This document shows, piece after piece, positions 8,546 to 17,243 of a stretch of 64,000 nt of DNA. Position numbers and translations under genes: made by a program. Origin of the DNA: Cyclobacteriaceae bacterium (GTDB lineage Bacteria; Bacteroidota; Bacteroidia; Cytophagales; Cyclobacteriaceae). Under the pieces are notes generated by a model. The model did not search any database. It was not told the DNA's origin and saw only the letters and a list, made by a program, of their open reading frames with translations. The stretch lies in NCBI GenBank assembly GCA_019638395.1, contig JAHBTX010000003.1, positions 868,001 through 932,000 of the forward strand, read 5' to 3'. Position 1 is the first letter of the stretch. Each line of letters starts with the position of its first letter.

Positions 8546-9586
8546 TCATTTTGTGGATGACATTACCCAACCATCATCGCTTATTTTTAAAGTACTTTCC
8601 GGAAAATCTTCGCGCGTAAGTTGTTGAATGCGGGTAAGTACCTGCTGTTGCGGATCTAGTTTTACAGGTGAACGAAACGTTTGGTTGGTTGAAGTAATCT
8701 TAGCTTTTAAAAATTCGCCTTGCGGGGAAGCATACACCTTAATGATGGGAGCAAGGCCGTTTACTCCGTTTACATTAATACCACTATATGTACAGAAATT
8801 TCCCAGGCTGTAAGCAATAAAGCGATTTTTATATACTTCAATAGCACGGGTAACGTGCGGTCCGTGTCCAAAAATAATATCAGCTCCGGAATCGATCAGA
8901 CCATGCGCAAAGGCATACACATCGCCCCGGTTTTCGCCATGGAAAATTTCATTTTTTCGAGGTACGTGTTGATGTTGTGGCCCTTCGGCACCACCATGAA
9001 ACGAAACGATTACTACATCGCACAACGAACTTAACTCTTGAACAATTGCTTTGGCCCCCGGTAAGTCATTCAGACTGAGACATCCGCTGTTGGGTGCAAA
9101 AGCCGTAAACCCATACCGTACACCGTTCTTTTCGATTATTACATAAGGGGTAGTGGTAAGGCCGGCATGTTTTATTCCTACTTCATCCAAAGCCTTCATG
9201 CTGCTGCGCCTGCCAACATCACCAAAATCTCCGGCATGGTTATTTGCCAGGCTCATCAAATCAAATCCGGCAACTGCCAGGTTTTGTGCATACTTTACCG
9301 GGCTTCGGAACACGTAACAAACTTTAGGATCGCGGCAAGTTTTTGCTGTTCCGCCTTCATCTAACAACACACCTTCCAGATTGCCCATGGTTATATCGGC
9401 TGTTTGCAAAATGGTTGATACTTCACTGAAAAGTTCGCGGCCATCGTTAGGAGGAAGTCCACCTTTATCAGGATAATTGGTACCCATCATAATGTCGCCC
9501 ACACCTATAACGGTAATGGTGTCTTTTTTTTGAGCAAGAAGGTTAATGGAACTAATCAGTAAAATCAGGAAACAAATGCTGCGCAT
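8546..9586 (-). CDS. CapA-like metallophosphoesterase, exported
   Basis: A 346-residue protein with signal peptide MRSICFLILLISSINLLAQ and a PGA_cap (CapA/PgsA) domain of calcineurin-like fold. Motifs in order are GVGDIMMGTNYP, TMGNLEGVLLD, SLANNHAGDFG, IVSFHGGAEG, FGHGPHVTRAIEVY and AYSLGNFCTY. The conserved Asp/Asn/His positions expected to bind the two metals are present. CapA is named for poly-gamma-glutamate capsule production, but no capB/capC genes are near, so a capsule role is not supported here. A periplasmic or surface phosphoesterase is the safer description. Confidence 0.85.
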   Translation of the reverse strand: MRSICFLILLISSINLLAQKKDTITVIGVGDIMMGTNYPDKGGLPPNDGRELFSEVSTILQTADITMGNLEGVLLDEGGTAKTCRDPKVCYVFRSPVKYAQNLAVAGFDLMSLANNHAGDFGDVGRRSSMKALDEVGIKHAGLTTTPYVIIEKNGVRYGFTAFAPNSGCLSLNDLPGAKAIVQELSSLCDVVIVSFHGGAEGPQHQHVPRKNEIFHGENRGDVYAFAHGLIDSGADIIFGHGPHVTRAIEVYKNRFIAYSLGNFCTYSGINVNGVNGLAPIIKVYASPQGEFLKAKITSTNQTFRSPVKLDPQQQVLTRIQQLTREDFPESTLKISDDGWVMSSTK

Positions 9587-9638
9587 GGGTGTAATTTACA
9601 AGGCTGCAAATATAAGGAGTTACAAGTTTTATTGATGG

Positions 9639-9653
9639 AGACCTTCCAGGTCT
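9639..9653. repeat. Short palindrome AGACCT-TCC-AGGTCT
   Basis: A perfect 6-bp inverted repeat with a 3-base loop lies between the CapA-like gene and the M23 gene. A partial second copy (GGAGGGTCTTT) follows at about 9675-9685. It has no adjacent T-run convincing enough to call a terminator. It resembles small palindromes dispersed in Bacteroidota genomes. Confidence 0.45.
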
Positions 9654-9692
9654 TTTACTATTGGTATAAAAACATGGAGGGTCTTTATCAAC

Positions 9693-10652
9693 TTAGTCAA
9701 GTGAAGTTGCCGACTGGCTACCAATCTCAATCAGCTTTTCGTATTCCTTATTATTTAGGTCGCGCTGAAAGAAGTTGATAGGGTTTATGTAATTGCCCTG
9801 ATACAAGACTTCATAATGCAAATGAGCTGCTACCGATAATCCGGTATTTCCAACATACCCAATAACCTGGCCTCGTTTTACCTTTTCACCGGCAAACACA
9901 ATAAATTTAGTCATGTGGCCATAGCGTGTTTGAAATCCAAAACCATGATCGATGAAAACCATGTTGCCCAGCGATTCAGAATATTGCGCTAAACTAACGG
10001 TACCATCGCCTGTTGAATAGATGGGAGCTCCGGTTGGCGCGGTAAAATCCAAGCCATTGTGAGGTCTAACATATCCCAGCAACGGATGTAACCGCAAACC
10101 AAAAAGTGTGTGTAATTGCTTCAGGTCTTTATTACTTACTGGTTGAATGGCCGGACGCGAAGCCCACATCTTTTCTTTCTTTTCCAGTTCTTGTTGTAGC
10201 TGCTGTAAAGATTGAGCTTCTATCTCTAATCGGTTTCTGAGTTTCTCGGCTTGTTCATAAGCGTTGCGTACCAACGGGTAGATTATAAACTTACTGGCTT
10301 TTTCCCGGCCGCCTACACCGGCTTCGCGCTGCGATTGATCAAGCGGCTCTAAATCCAGAATTACCCGATAGTTGTGATCATCGTTGTGCTCTAACGCACT
10401 TAGCTGAGAGGAAGTACGATCCAACTGTTTATACAGCACGTGCCACTCTGCTTGCAAAGCCTGGTTAATCTGCGTTTGGAAAGTTTCATCCAAATGCGGA
10501 TAGCGGGAGTTAAAATAAAGCAATCCGGCAATACCCAGAGCCAATGAAATTCCTAAAAACCGAAACAGTTTTTTTGCAGCATCTTTTGGCGATACAACTA
10601 CCGGTTCATATTTGCAGGTTTCTGCGTTATATATGTATCGCATCCGGTTCAT
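9693..10652 (-). CDS. Membrane-anchored M23 peptidase (LytM domain), second of a tandem pair
   Basis: A 319-residue protein. A short cytoplasmic N-terminus (with KYEPVVVSP) precedes one membrane segment near 34-48. A coiled-coil region follows at about 130-165 (EKLRNRLEIEAQSLQQLQQE), then a C-terminal M23/LytM domain. Zinc and catalytic residues are intact: H198-x3-D202 in RPHNGLDF, His near 246 in RYGHM, and H277-L-H279 in AAHLHYEV. M23 enzymes of this type cut peptide cross-links in peptidoglycan, often to shape cells or admit new material. It is separated by 2 bases from the related upstream M23 gene, so both are almost certainly translated from one message. Confidence 0.93.
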   Translation of the reverse strand: MNRMRYIYNAETCKYEPVVVSPKDAAKKLFRFLGISLALGIAGLLYFNSRYPHLDETFQTQINQALQAEWHVLYKQLDRTSSQLSALEHNDDHNYRVILDLEPLDQSQREAGVGGREKASKFIIYPLVRNAYEQAEKLRNRLEIEAQSLQQLQQELEKKEKMWASRPAIQPVSNKDLKQLHTLFGLRLHPLLGYVRPHNGLDFTAPTGAPIYSTGDGTVSLAQYSESLGNMVFIDHGFGFQTRYGHMTKFIVFAGEKVKRGQVIGYVGNTGLSVAAHLHYEVLYQGNYINPINFFQRDLNNKEYEKLIEIGSQSATSLD

Positions 10653-10654
10653 TG

Positions 10655-11626
10655 TTAGTCCAGCGATTGGTTTTGTTTTTTCGATAGACTGACCAAAACT
10701 TTGTATTGCCCCGATGAAATTCCTTCTATAAAAAATTTGATTGGATCAAGGTTAATGCCATGCTTTATCACCTCGTAGTGCAAATGTGGAGCAATTGAGC
10801 CACCAGTGCTACCAACGGTGGCAATGGGTTGTCCCTTATCAATTTTTTGTCCGGTACGCACTGCAATATCTTCCAAATGCGAATAGCGGGTTATGTAACC
10901 GTTGCCATGATCTATTTCAATGTAGTTACCATAACCAGCCACCAGGTCGCTCTTCTTGGTAATTAGCACCCGGCCGGGAGCAGTAGCTACCACCGTTGTA
11001 CCACGCGTAGCCGCAATGTCCACACCATCGTGTTGGTATTTGCCTTTATGAAAAGGATGAATACGCGTACCAAAACCTGACACTAATTTTTCAAGTTCAA
11101 AATTTTGAACAGGAGCTAAGGAAGGGGTAGCGATTAACGCAGGTACATCGGTACGGCCAACGTGGGTTTTCAGAGCGAAAAACTGATTGCCACTGCGGGC
11201 GGTTTGTATCAACTCTGAAAAACGATTTCCGAGTTGTGTTACCGATTCATCAAATTCGGCAGCATCCGAAATCAGAATTTCTTCCCGCTCGGGTAGCACC
11301 TGACTGGTGGCCTGGGGTTCTTGTGTTTCGAATAACCGCTGATAGAGCGAAAGATCTTGTTGCTTTAACTCGCTTAATTGTTTGTTCGATTCTGATAACA
11401 CAGAAGTAAGGATAACCTTATGTTCCTTCAACGCTTTGTTTTCGGCCCGCAATTGTTTTTCGTTTGGCGTTTCTATGATCAGGTTTTGAAGCAGGAGTAA
11501 TGCAGCAAAAAACGCAAAGCCAAAAACCAGGTAGCCAACAATGGCCAGGGAAAATCGCACGATCGAAAACCGGGCGCGTTCGTACCGTAAAGTTTTAGGG
11601 TTATAATAAAATTTTGTCAGGGCCAT
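10655..11626 (-). CDS. Membrane-anchored M23 peptidase (LytM domain), first of a tandem pair
   Basis: A 323-residue paralogue of the next gene with the same layout. The N-terminus MALTKFYYNPKTLRYER is followed by a membrane segment near 27-48, a coiled coil near 55-95 (LRAENKALKEHK, SNKQLSELKQQD) and a C-terminal M23 domain. Active-site residues are present: H199-x3-D203 in QHDGVDIAA, His in RYSHLED, and H-L-H in APHLHYEV. Both proteins share the YNPKTLRYE/YNAETCKYE type N-terminal motif, so the pair probably arose by duplication and may form a complex through the coiled coils. A complex is inference. It is divergent from alaS. Confidence 0.93.
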   Translation of the reverse strand: MALTKFYYNPKTLRYERARFSIVRFSLAIVGYLVFGFAFFAALLLLQNLIIETPNEKQLRAENKALKEHKVILTSVLSESNKQLSELKQQDLSLYQRLFETQEPQATSQVLPEREEILISDAAEFDESVTQLGNRFSELIQTARSGNQFFALKTHVGRTDVPALIATPSLAPVQNFELEKLVSGFGTRIHPFHKGKYQHDGVDIAATRGTTVVATAPGRVLITKKSDLVAGYGNYIEIDHGNGYITRYSHLEDIAVRTGQKIDKGQPIATVGSTGGSIAPHLHYEVIKHGINLDPIKFFIEGISSGQYKVLVSLSKKQNQSLD

Positions 11627-11723
11627 GTGGGGTTAAACACTACACAACTTTTAATAACCCAAACTAACCTTTAATTCACATTCGAAAATCAAACCTTTCA
11701 TTTCAAAATGAACCCAAGCGGGT

Positions 11724-11731
11724 TAATTTTG
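11724..11731 (+). promoter_or_regulatory. Candidate -7 box for alaS
   Basis: TAATTTTG fits the Bacteroidota -7 consensus TAnnTTTG and lies about 75 bases before the alaS ATG. A good upstream -33 TTTG is not evident. A short GGGTT-AAAAA-CCC hairpin follows within the presumed leader. Confidence 0.35.
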
Positions 11732-11806
11732 CGGCTTATCTGGGTTAAAAACCCATAAATATAGAGAAAAACACCAGTTGCAAAAGTTAAAACGGATTTA
11801 GAATTA

Positions 11807-14548
11807 ATGGATTCAGCTTCAATCAGACGGAAATTCCTCGATTTTTTTGAAAATAAGGGGCATAAGATAGTGCCTTCGGCTCCGCTCGTACTTAAAAACG
11901 ACCCCACTTTACTCTTCACCAACTCGGGCATGGTGCAGTTTAAAGATTACTTTTTGGGCAACAGCATTCCCCAACACAAACGCATTGCCGATACTCAAAA
12001 ATGTTTACGCGTAAGTGGTAAGCACAACGATCTGGAAGATGTGGGGCTTGATACCTATCACCACACCATGTTCGAGATGCTGGGTAACTGGAGCTTTGGC
12101 GATTATTTTAAGAAGGAAGCGATTGCCTGGGCGTGGGAGTTGTTAACGGAAGAATATAAACTACCGAAAGAAAGACTTTATGTTACTGTTTTTGGTGGCG
12201 ATAAGAACGATAACCTTCCGGTAGATGAGGAAGCAAAAGAGTTGTGGAAACAATTTGTAAGCGAAGACCGCATCATTCACGGTATTAAGAAAGATAACTT
12301 TTGGGAGATGGGGGAGCAAGGCCCATGTGGTCCGTGTTCAGAAATTCACATTGACTTACGCCCCGAAGCGGAAGTGAAGCAAAAGCCCGGTAAAGAGTTA
12401 GTGAACAGCGACCATCCACAGGTAGTAGAAATCTGGAACCTGGTATTTATACAATTCAATCGCCTTGCATCAGGTGCATTAGAACCACTGCCCGATAAAC
12501 ACGTGGACACCGGAATGGGATTCGAACGGTTGTGCATGGCTATTCAAGGCAAGACCTCGAATTACGATACCGATGTGTTTCGGCCATTGATGGATTTTAT
12601 TGCGAAGGAAGCAGGTATTGTTTACACAGCAACCACCCCCTCGCCTGTGGAGAGGGGGCAGGGGGGTGAGGTCAAAACCGACATCGCTATTCGTGTAATT
12701 GCCGATCACATTCGTGCAGTTGCATTTACGATTGCCGATGGGCAACTTCCTTCGAACACCGGAGCAGGTTATGTGATCAGGAGAATTTTAAGAAGAGCAG
12801 TGCGCTATGGATTTTCTTATCTGAATTTCAAAGAGCCATTCTTTCATAAGTTAGTACCAGTTCTTGCAAACCAATTTAAAGATGTGTTTCCGGAATTGCA
12901 GCAACAATTGGATTATGTAACGCGCGTGGTGTTGGAAGAAGAGGTTTCGTTTTTGAGAACTTTGGGAAAAGGCATTATTTTAATAGAAGGTATTATAAAA
13001 TTTGCTCAAGACGGTGATGAGGAATCATTGAACAATGAGGCTGCTCTTGATTTCATTAATAGTGGCGGTGCCGAGATTTTAGGTGCGGATAGAGATGGTA
13101 AGCCGACTATGATAATGGGTGAAGTTTGTTTTACCCTTTATGATAGGTATGGTTTTCCTTTGGATTTAACAGAACTCATAGCACGCGAGAATGGATTCTC
13201 GATTGACAGAAAAGGTTTTGATTCCGAAATGGCCAAACAAAAATCTCGCTCTAAAGCCGATGCCACCAAAGAAACAGGCGATTGGATTTTGGTTGGTGAT
13301 GATGTAAAGACCGAGTTTATCGGATACGAACATCTTTCTGCGGAAGCAAAAATTGTGAAGTACCGCAAGGTGAAACAAAAGAATAAAGAGTTGTTTCAAA
13401 TTGTGCTGGATAAAACTCCATTCTATGCCGAAAGTGGTGGGCAAGTAGGGGATACCGGAGTGTTGGAAACAGCCAATGAAAAAATTCTGGTTACCGACAC
13501 TAAAAAGGAAAACGAACTGATCGTTCACTACACCGAAACCTTGCCTGAAAATTTAGCGGCTACCTATTTTGTTTCTGTAAACGAAAGCAAGCGCAGGCAA
13601 ACCATGAATAACCACTCGGCCACGCACTTGCTGCACGCAGCCTTGCGCCAGGTGTTGGGTAAACATGTAGAGCAAAAGGGTTCGCTGGTTAACGATAAGA
13701 TTTTACGTTTCGATTTCTCGCACTTTGCGGCTATGACTGAGGCTGAGTTAGCGAAGGTAGAAACCATCGTGAATCAAAAGATCCGTGAGAACATAGCCTT
13801 GAACGAACAGCGCAATGTGCCCTTGGAAAAAGCTAAGTCGTTGGGTGCAATGGCTTTGTTTGGCGAAAAGTATGGTGAGTTTGTACGCGTGATTACGTTC
13901 GATCCGAAATTTTCAGTAGAGCTATGCGGTGGTACGCACGTTCCGTTTACTGGAAATATTGGGTTATTGAAAATTGTATCAGAGAGTTCGGTGGCGGCTG
14001 GTGTGCGCAGGATTGAAGCCGTAACTGCCGAAGGTGCGCAAGAATATCTGAATGATAACCTTCGATTATTGAATGAAGTTAAATCGGTGTTGAAAAATCC
14101 GAAGGACATTCTTGCTTCAGCAAAGTCGCTAATGGAAGAGAAGCACGCGCTTGAGAAAAAGCTGGAGGTTATGTACCAGCAGCAAGCCAACGTGTTGAAA
14201 GATGAACTGGCGGGTAAGGCCACCAAATCGAATGGCTGCACTTTAATTTCAGAGAAGGTAAGTGTACCTAATGCCGATTCGCTGAAGAACATTGCTTATG
14301 CGTTGCGCAATCAGTTTGATGATTTATTACTGATTCTTGCAGCCGATGTGGATGGAAAACCACAAGTGGCTGTTATGTTAGGCGAAAAGCTGGAGGCGAC
14401 TAAAAAGTATCATGCCGGCAATATGGTAAAAGAACTGGCTAAAGAAATTGATGGTGGAGGCGGTGGTCAACCTTTCTTTGCAACAGCTGGTGGCAAAAAA
14501 TTAGAAGGCCTGGATAGCGTGTTGGTAAAAGCAAAACAATTAATCTGA
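11807..14548 (+). CDS. alaS: Alanine--tRNA ligase, with an in-frame palindromic insert
   Basis: A 913-residue class II synthetase that charges tRNA-Ala. The N-terminal aminoacylation core carries motif 1 around HKIVPSAPLVLKNDPTLLFT and FTNSGMVQFKDYFLG. The editing domain has the zinc-binding HSATHLLHAALRQ and CGGTHVPFTG. The C-terminal DHHA1/C-Ala domain ends with DGGGGGQPFFATAGG. Two places look expanded. Residues about 275-291 contain TPSPVERGQGGE, which is the translation of a palindromic repeat (12632-12671). A second segment, about 405-440, precedes CFTLYDRYGFPLDLTELI, where relatives usually have a shorter link. All catalytic motifs remain intact, so the enzyme should be functional. Confidence 0.97.
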   Translation: MDSASIRRKFLDFFENKGHKIVPSAPLVLKNDPTLLFTNSGMVQFKDYFLGNSIPQHKRIADTQKCLRVSGKHNDLEDVGLDTYHHTMFEMLGNWSFGDYFKKEAIAWAWELLTEEYKLPKERLYVTVFGGDKNDNLPVDEEAKELWKQFVSEDRIIHGIKKDNFWEMGEQGPCGPCSEIHIDLRPEAEVKQKPGKELVNSDHPQVVEIWNLVFIQFNRLASGALEPLPDKHVDTGMGFERLCMAIQGKTSNYDTDVFRPLMDFIAKEAGIVYTATTPSPVERGQGGEVKTDIAIRVIADHIRAVAFTIADGQLPSNTGAGYVIRRILRRAVRYGFSYLNFKEPFFHKLVPVLANQFKDVFPELQQQLDYVTRVVLEEEVSFLRTLGKGIILIEGIIKFAQDGDEESLNNEAALDFINSGGAEILGADRDGKPTMIMGEVCFTLYDRYGFPLDLTELIARENGFSIDRKGFDSEMAKQKSRSKADATKETGDWILVGDDVKTEFIGYEHLSAEAKIVKYRKVKQKNKELFQIVLDKTPFYAESGGQVGDTGVLETANEKILVTDTKKENELIVHYTETLPENLAATYFVSVNESKRRQTMNNHSATHLLHAALRQVLGKHVEQKGSLVNDKILRFDFSHFAAMTEAELAKVETIVNQKIRENIALNEQRNVPLEKAKSLGAMALFGEKYGEFVRVITFDPKFSVELCGGTHVPFTGNIGLLKIVSESSVAAGVRRIEAVTAEGAQEYLNDNLRLLNEVKSVLKNPKDILASAKSLMEEKHALEKKLEVMYQQQANVLKDELAGKATKSNGCTLISEKVSVPNADSLKNIAYALRNQFDDLLLILAADVDGKPQVAVMLGEKLEATKKYHAGNMVKELAKEIDGGGGGQPFFATAGGKKLEGLDSVLVKAKQLI
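12632..12671. repeat. Palindromic repeat element inserted in frame within alaS
   Basis: Roughly 40 bases consisting of a C-rich arm (CCACCCCCTCGCC), a short centre (TGTGGAGAGG) and a G-rich arm (GGGCAGGGGGGTGAGG). The arms are partly complementary, and the sequence closely matches a type of dispersed GC-rich palindrome that normally lies between genes. Here the frame is kept, and the element encodes a Pro/Arg/Gly-rich loop in the synthetase. Its base composition is unlike the flanking coding sequence. Confidence 0.7.
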
Positions 14549-14554
14549 CTACAA

Positions 14555-15136
14555 ATGAAAAAACTCTTACTGGTGTGGGTAGCTTGTCTGTTGCTCATTA
14601 CTACCTATGCCCAGAAAACGAAGGAGGCAATAAAGCAATTTAATGCTTACTCGCAATTGGTGCTGGACAAGCAATTCGATAAAGCATTGGATCATGTGCA
14701 TGAAGGAATTTTTGAAATCGCGCCTCGCGAGCAGATGAAGGCAATTTTGGAGCAGACCTTGAACAACGACATGATGGAGGTTGAGATGTCGATGCCCGAA
14801 GTGCTAGGAGTAAGCCACATTAAGAAGATTGTGAATACACACTACCTAAAGTTCATCAGCAAGAATATTGTAAAGATGCGTTTCAGCACGCAGGCCATGG
14901 GCGAAGGTGAGGCTGCTATTAACCAGGTAAAGCAAGGTTTGGTTGCGCAGTTTGGTGAAGCAAATGTGGCGTACGATAATACTACGCGGTTCTTTAGTGT
15001 AATAGCAGTTAAACCTGTTATCGCCACTTCGGTTGATAAGAAAGACTGGAAGTTTGTAACGATTGATAGCGAGCAACTTATCCCTATGCTCGAAAAGTTT
15101 ATCCCGAAAGAAATACTCGATTTGAAGGTTGAATAA
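14555..15136 (+). CDS. Exported protein of unknown function
   Basis: A 193-residue protein with a clear signal peptide (MKKLLLVWVACLLLITTYAQ). It has a mature helical N-terminus (KEAIKQFNAYSQLVLDKQF, DKALDHVHEGIFEI) and a mixed C-terminal half ending FIPKEILDLKVE. It starts 6 bases after the alaS stop, so it is probably cotranscribed. The KAL/D-x-V-x-E-x-IFE pattern recalls small periplasmic proteins of the NTF2-like/DUF3887 kind, but I cannot assign a family. Function unknown. Confidence 0.75.
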   Translation: MKKLLLVWVACLLLITTYAQKTKEAIKQFNAYSQLVLDKQFDKALDHVHEGIFEIAPREQMKAILEQTLNNDMMEVEMSMPEVLGVSHIKKIVNTHYLKFISKNIVKMRFSTQAMGEGEAAINQVKQGLVAQFGEANVAYDNTTRFFSVIAVKPVIATSVDKKDWKFVTIDSEQLIPMLEKFIPKEILDLKVE

Positions 15137-15209
15137 AGAATTAGTACATAAATATTGGGTTAGCCTGCTTTAAATTTTTATTGTTATTTTGTAAAACAAT
15201 GAGCTTGAT

Positions 15210-15425
15210 ATGACGCAACTGACAATTGAAATAATTGATAAAAAGACTTTAAAACTGATAGAAGATTTAGAGTCTATGAAATTGATTCGGGTTTTGAAAG
15301 GGAAAGAAAAGACTAATAAAAAGAAGTTATCAGAGCGATTGGCGGGTAGCCTATCCCCCTTGCAGGCAAAAGCTTGGAATAAAGAATTAGAAAAAATGAG
15401 AGGGGAATGGCAAAGAGATATTTAA
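15210..15425 (+). CDS. Putative antitoxin of a PIN-type toxin-antitoxin pair
   Basis: A 71-residue, Lys-rich protein (TIEIIDKKTLKLIEDLESM, GKEKTNKKKLSERLAGSL) ending QAKAWNKELEKMRGEWQRDI. The C-terminal pattern, a helix with W-x-KELEKMRGEW, is typical of the toxin-binding tail of antitoxins that accompany PIN toxins in Bacteroidota. Its end overlaps the start of the PIN gene by 19 bases, the usual arrangement. No clear DNA-binding fold was recognised in the N-terminus. Confidence 0.7.
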   Translation: MTQLTIEIIDKKTLKLIEDLESMKLIRVLKGKEKTNKKKLSERLAGSLSPLQAKAWNKELEKMRGEWQRDI

Positions 15426-15784
15426 TTGATACAAATGTTATTATTGATTTCTCAGCCAATCTGATTCCTAAAAAAGGAAGTTCGTTACTTTCAATTTGCT
15501 TTGATGAAGAGCCCATCATTTCAGTAATTACTAAAATTGAGCTTTTAGGTTACCCGTTGGTCACAACCGAGGTGAAGGATTTGGTTAGCACTTCGTTGGT
15601 AGTTGGATTAACTGATGAGATTGTTAACCAGACCATTCAGATTAGAAAACAATACAAAATAAAACTACCATATTCAGTTATTGCTGCTACTGCACTCACG
15701 CTTGATTTAATCCTTCTCTCGAGAAATACGGTGGATTTCAGTAAGATCAAGGCCTTAAATCATTTGAATCCACATAAACTTTAG
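15407..15784 (+). CDS. PIN-domain toxin, one catalytic Asp apparently lost
   Basis: A 125-residue VapC-like PIN-domain protein. Present acidic residues are Asp8 in KRYLIDTNVIIDF, Glu45 in VITKIELLGY, and Asp110 in SRNTVDFSKI. At the position where relatives have LPDAxIAATA, this protein reads KLPYSVIAATAL, so the usual third Asp is Tyr89 (codon TAT at 15671-15673). A GAT to TAT change would explain it. PIN toxins cut RNA using a cluster of acidic residues holding Mg or Mn, so activity may be reduced or absent. It overlaps the antitoxin gene and lies 8 bases before gatB, an unusual placement in front of an essential gene. Confidence 0.8.
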   Translation: MAKRYLIDTNVIIDFSANLIPKKGSSLLSICFDEEPIISVITKIELLGYPLVTTEVKDLVSTSLVVGLTDEIVNQTIQIRKQYKIKLPYSVIAATALTLDLILLSRNTVDFSKIKALNHLNPHKL

Positions 15785-15792
15785 ACGGGTTC

Positions 15793-17238
15793 ATGACTTT
15801 AACAGATAAATACACAATTGTAATCGGCCTTGAAGTTCATGCACAACTGCAAACGCAAAGCAAAATCTATAATTCCGATTCGGCTGCGTATGGTGGTGCA
15901 CCCAATTCGCACGTAAGTGCAATTACATTAGCCCATCCTGGCACGCTACCCAAGCTTAATCGCCAGGCAGTTGAATATGCCATTAAGATGGGGCTGGCGT
16001 GTAATTCTGAAATTTCGCGCTACCAGATTTTCGATCGCAAAAATTATTTTTATCCCGATCTGCCCAAAGGCTATCAGCTTACGCAAGATCGTACACCCAT
16101 CTGTAAAGGCGGGTACATAACCATTACAACCAAAGCGGGCGAACAAACTATTCCGCTCAACCGCATCCACATAGAAGAAGATGCCGGCAAATCTATTCAC
16201 CTGGAAAATGAGGCCGATACATTGGTAGATTTTAACCGGGCCGGAGTACCGCTGATTGAAATAGTAACCGAGCCCGCACTACGAAGTTCGGAGGAAGCAG
16301 GGGCCTTGCTCGGTGAAGTGCGAAGATTGGTGCGCTACCTCGACATTTGTGATGGCAACATGGAAGAAGGTTCGTTGCGATGCGATGCCAACGTTTCGCT
16401 CATGCTAAAAGATGCAACGGAATATGGTAAGAAAGTGGAGATCAAAAACATGAACTCCATGCGCCATGTACAACGTGCCGTTGATTTTGAAGTAGAGCGC
16501 CAGATGGCCATTTTGGAAAGTGGAGGCCAGGTTGTTTCTGAAACGCGAACCTTTGATGCCAACACCGGAGAAACGTATGGCATGCGCACCAAAGAAGAGC
16601 TAAACGATTACCGGTATTTTCCCGATCCCGATCTAAGTCCTTTGATTGTTTCAGAAGAATGGTTAAACGAGATTAAAGCCTCCATGCCTGCGTTACCACG
16701 CGAATTAAAGGCAAAGTTTATTGCTAACTATAAATTGCCCGCCTACGATGCAAACCTGTTAACGCAATCAAAAGAGTTGGCGCACTATTTTGAAACAACT
16801 TGTTCGTTTACCTCAAATTTTAAAGCAGTTTCCAATTGGTTAATGGGCCTTGTTAAATCTTATTTAAACGAGCATGCCATCGAAGCAGATCAATTACCAA
16901 TTGAACCTTCTGTATTGGCACAATTGATTGATTTAGTCGATTCCGGTAAGGTAAGTTTTGCTACCGCTTCTCAAAAGTTGTTTCCGGAGTTGATTCATAA
17001 TCCGCAACTTAGCCCGGCAACGCTGGCGCAAACCCTAAACTTGATTCAAGATAGTAGCTTAGATACGTTAATGCCGGTAGTGGAACAAATTATTAAAGAG
17101 TTTCCGTTAAAGGTGGAAGAGTATAAAAATGGTCGCAAAGCTATACTTACTATGTTTATGGGCGAGGCCATGAAACGCACCAAAGGTAAGGCTGATCCGA
17201 AATTGGTAAACGAGTTATTTTTACAAAAACTGAATTAA
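15793..17238 (+). CDS. gatB: Asp-tRNA(Asn)/Glu-tRNA(Gln) amidotransferase subunit B
   Basis: A 481-residue GatB of normal length. The N-terminal catalytic cradle has IVIGLEVHAQLQTQSKIYN, HPGTLPKLNRQAVEYAI and DRKNYFYPDLPKGYQLTQ. The body has HIEEDAGKSIHLE, DFNRAGVPLIEIVTEPALR and CDANVSL. The C-terminal YqeY-like tail domain ends AMKRTKGKADPKLVNELF. GatCAB converts mischarged Glu-tRNA(Gln) (and Asp-tRNA(Asn)) to the correct aminoacyl-tRNA in the cytoplasm. gatA and gatC are not in this window. It lies 8 bases after the PIN toxin and 5 bases before the TlpA-like gene. Confidence 0.97.
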   Translation: MTLTDKYTIVIGLEVHAQLQTQSKIYNSDSAAYGGAPNSHVSAITLAHPGTLPKLNRQAVEYAIKMGLACNSEISRYQIFDRKNYFYPDLPKGYQLTQDRTPICKGGYITITTKAGEQTIPLNRIHIEEDAGKSIHLENEADTLVDFNRAGVPLIEIVTEPALRSSEEAGALLGEVRRLVRYLDICDGNMEEGSLRCDANVSLMLKDATEYGKKVEIKNMNSMRHVQRAVDFEVERQMAILESGGQVVSETRTFDANTGETYGMRTKEELNDYRYFPDPDLSPLIVSEEWLNEIKASMPALPRELKAKFIANYKLPAYDANLLTQSKELAHYFETTCSFTSNFKAVSNWLMGLVKSYLNEHAIEADQLPIEPSVLAQLIDLVDSGKVSFATASQKLFPELIHNPQLSPATLAQTLNLIQDSSLDTLMPVVEQIIKEFPLKVEEYKNGRKAILTMFMGEAMKRTKGKADPKLVNELFLQKLN

Positions 17239-17243
17239 AGAAT

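Noticed and set aside
8546..9586. Capsule (poly-gamma-glutamate) biosynthesis locus
   Set aside because: Only a CapA-like phosphoesterase is present; no capB/capC homologues nearby.
9639..9653. Rho-independent terminator for the M23 operon
   Set aside because: The hairpin is short, lies downstream of the M23 stop by about 40 bases in transcript direction, and lacks a T-run on that strand.
13166..13528. Minus-strand ORFs within alaS (also 13774-14292)
   Set aside because: Antisense to conserved synthetase coding sequence, with no start context and no recognisable product.
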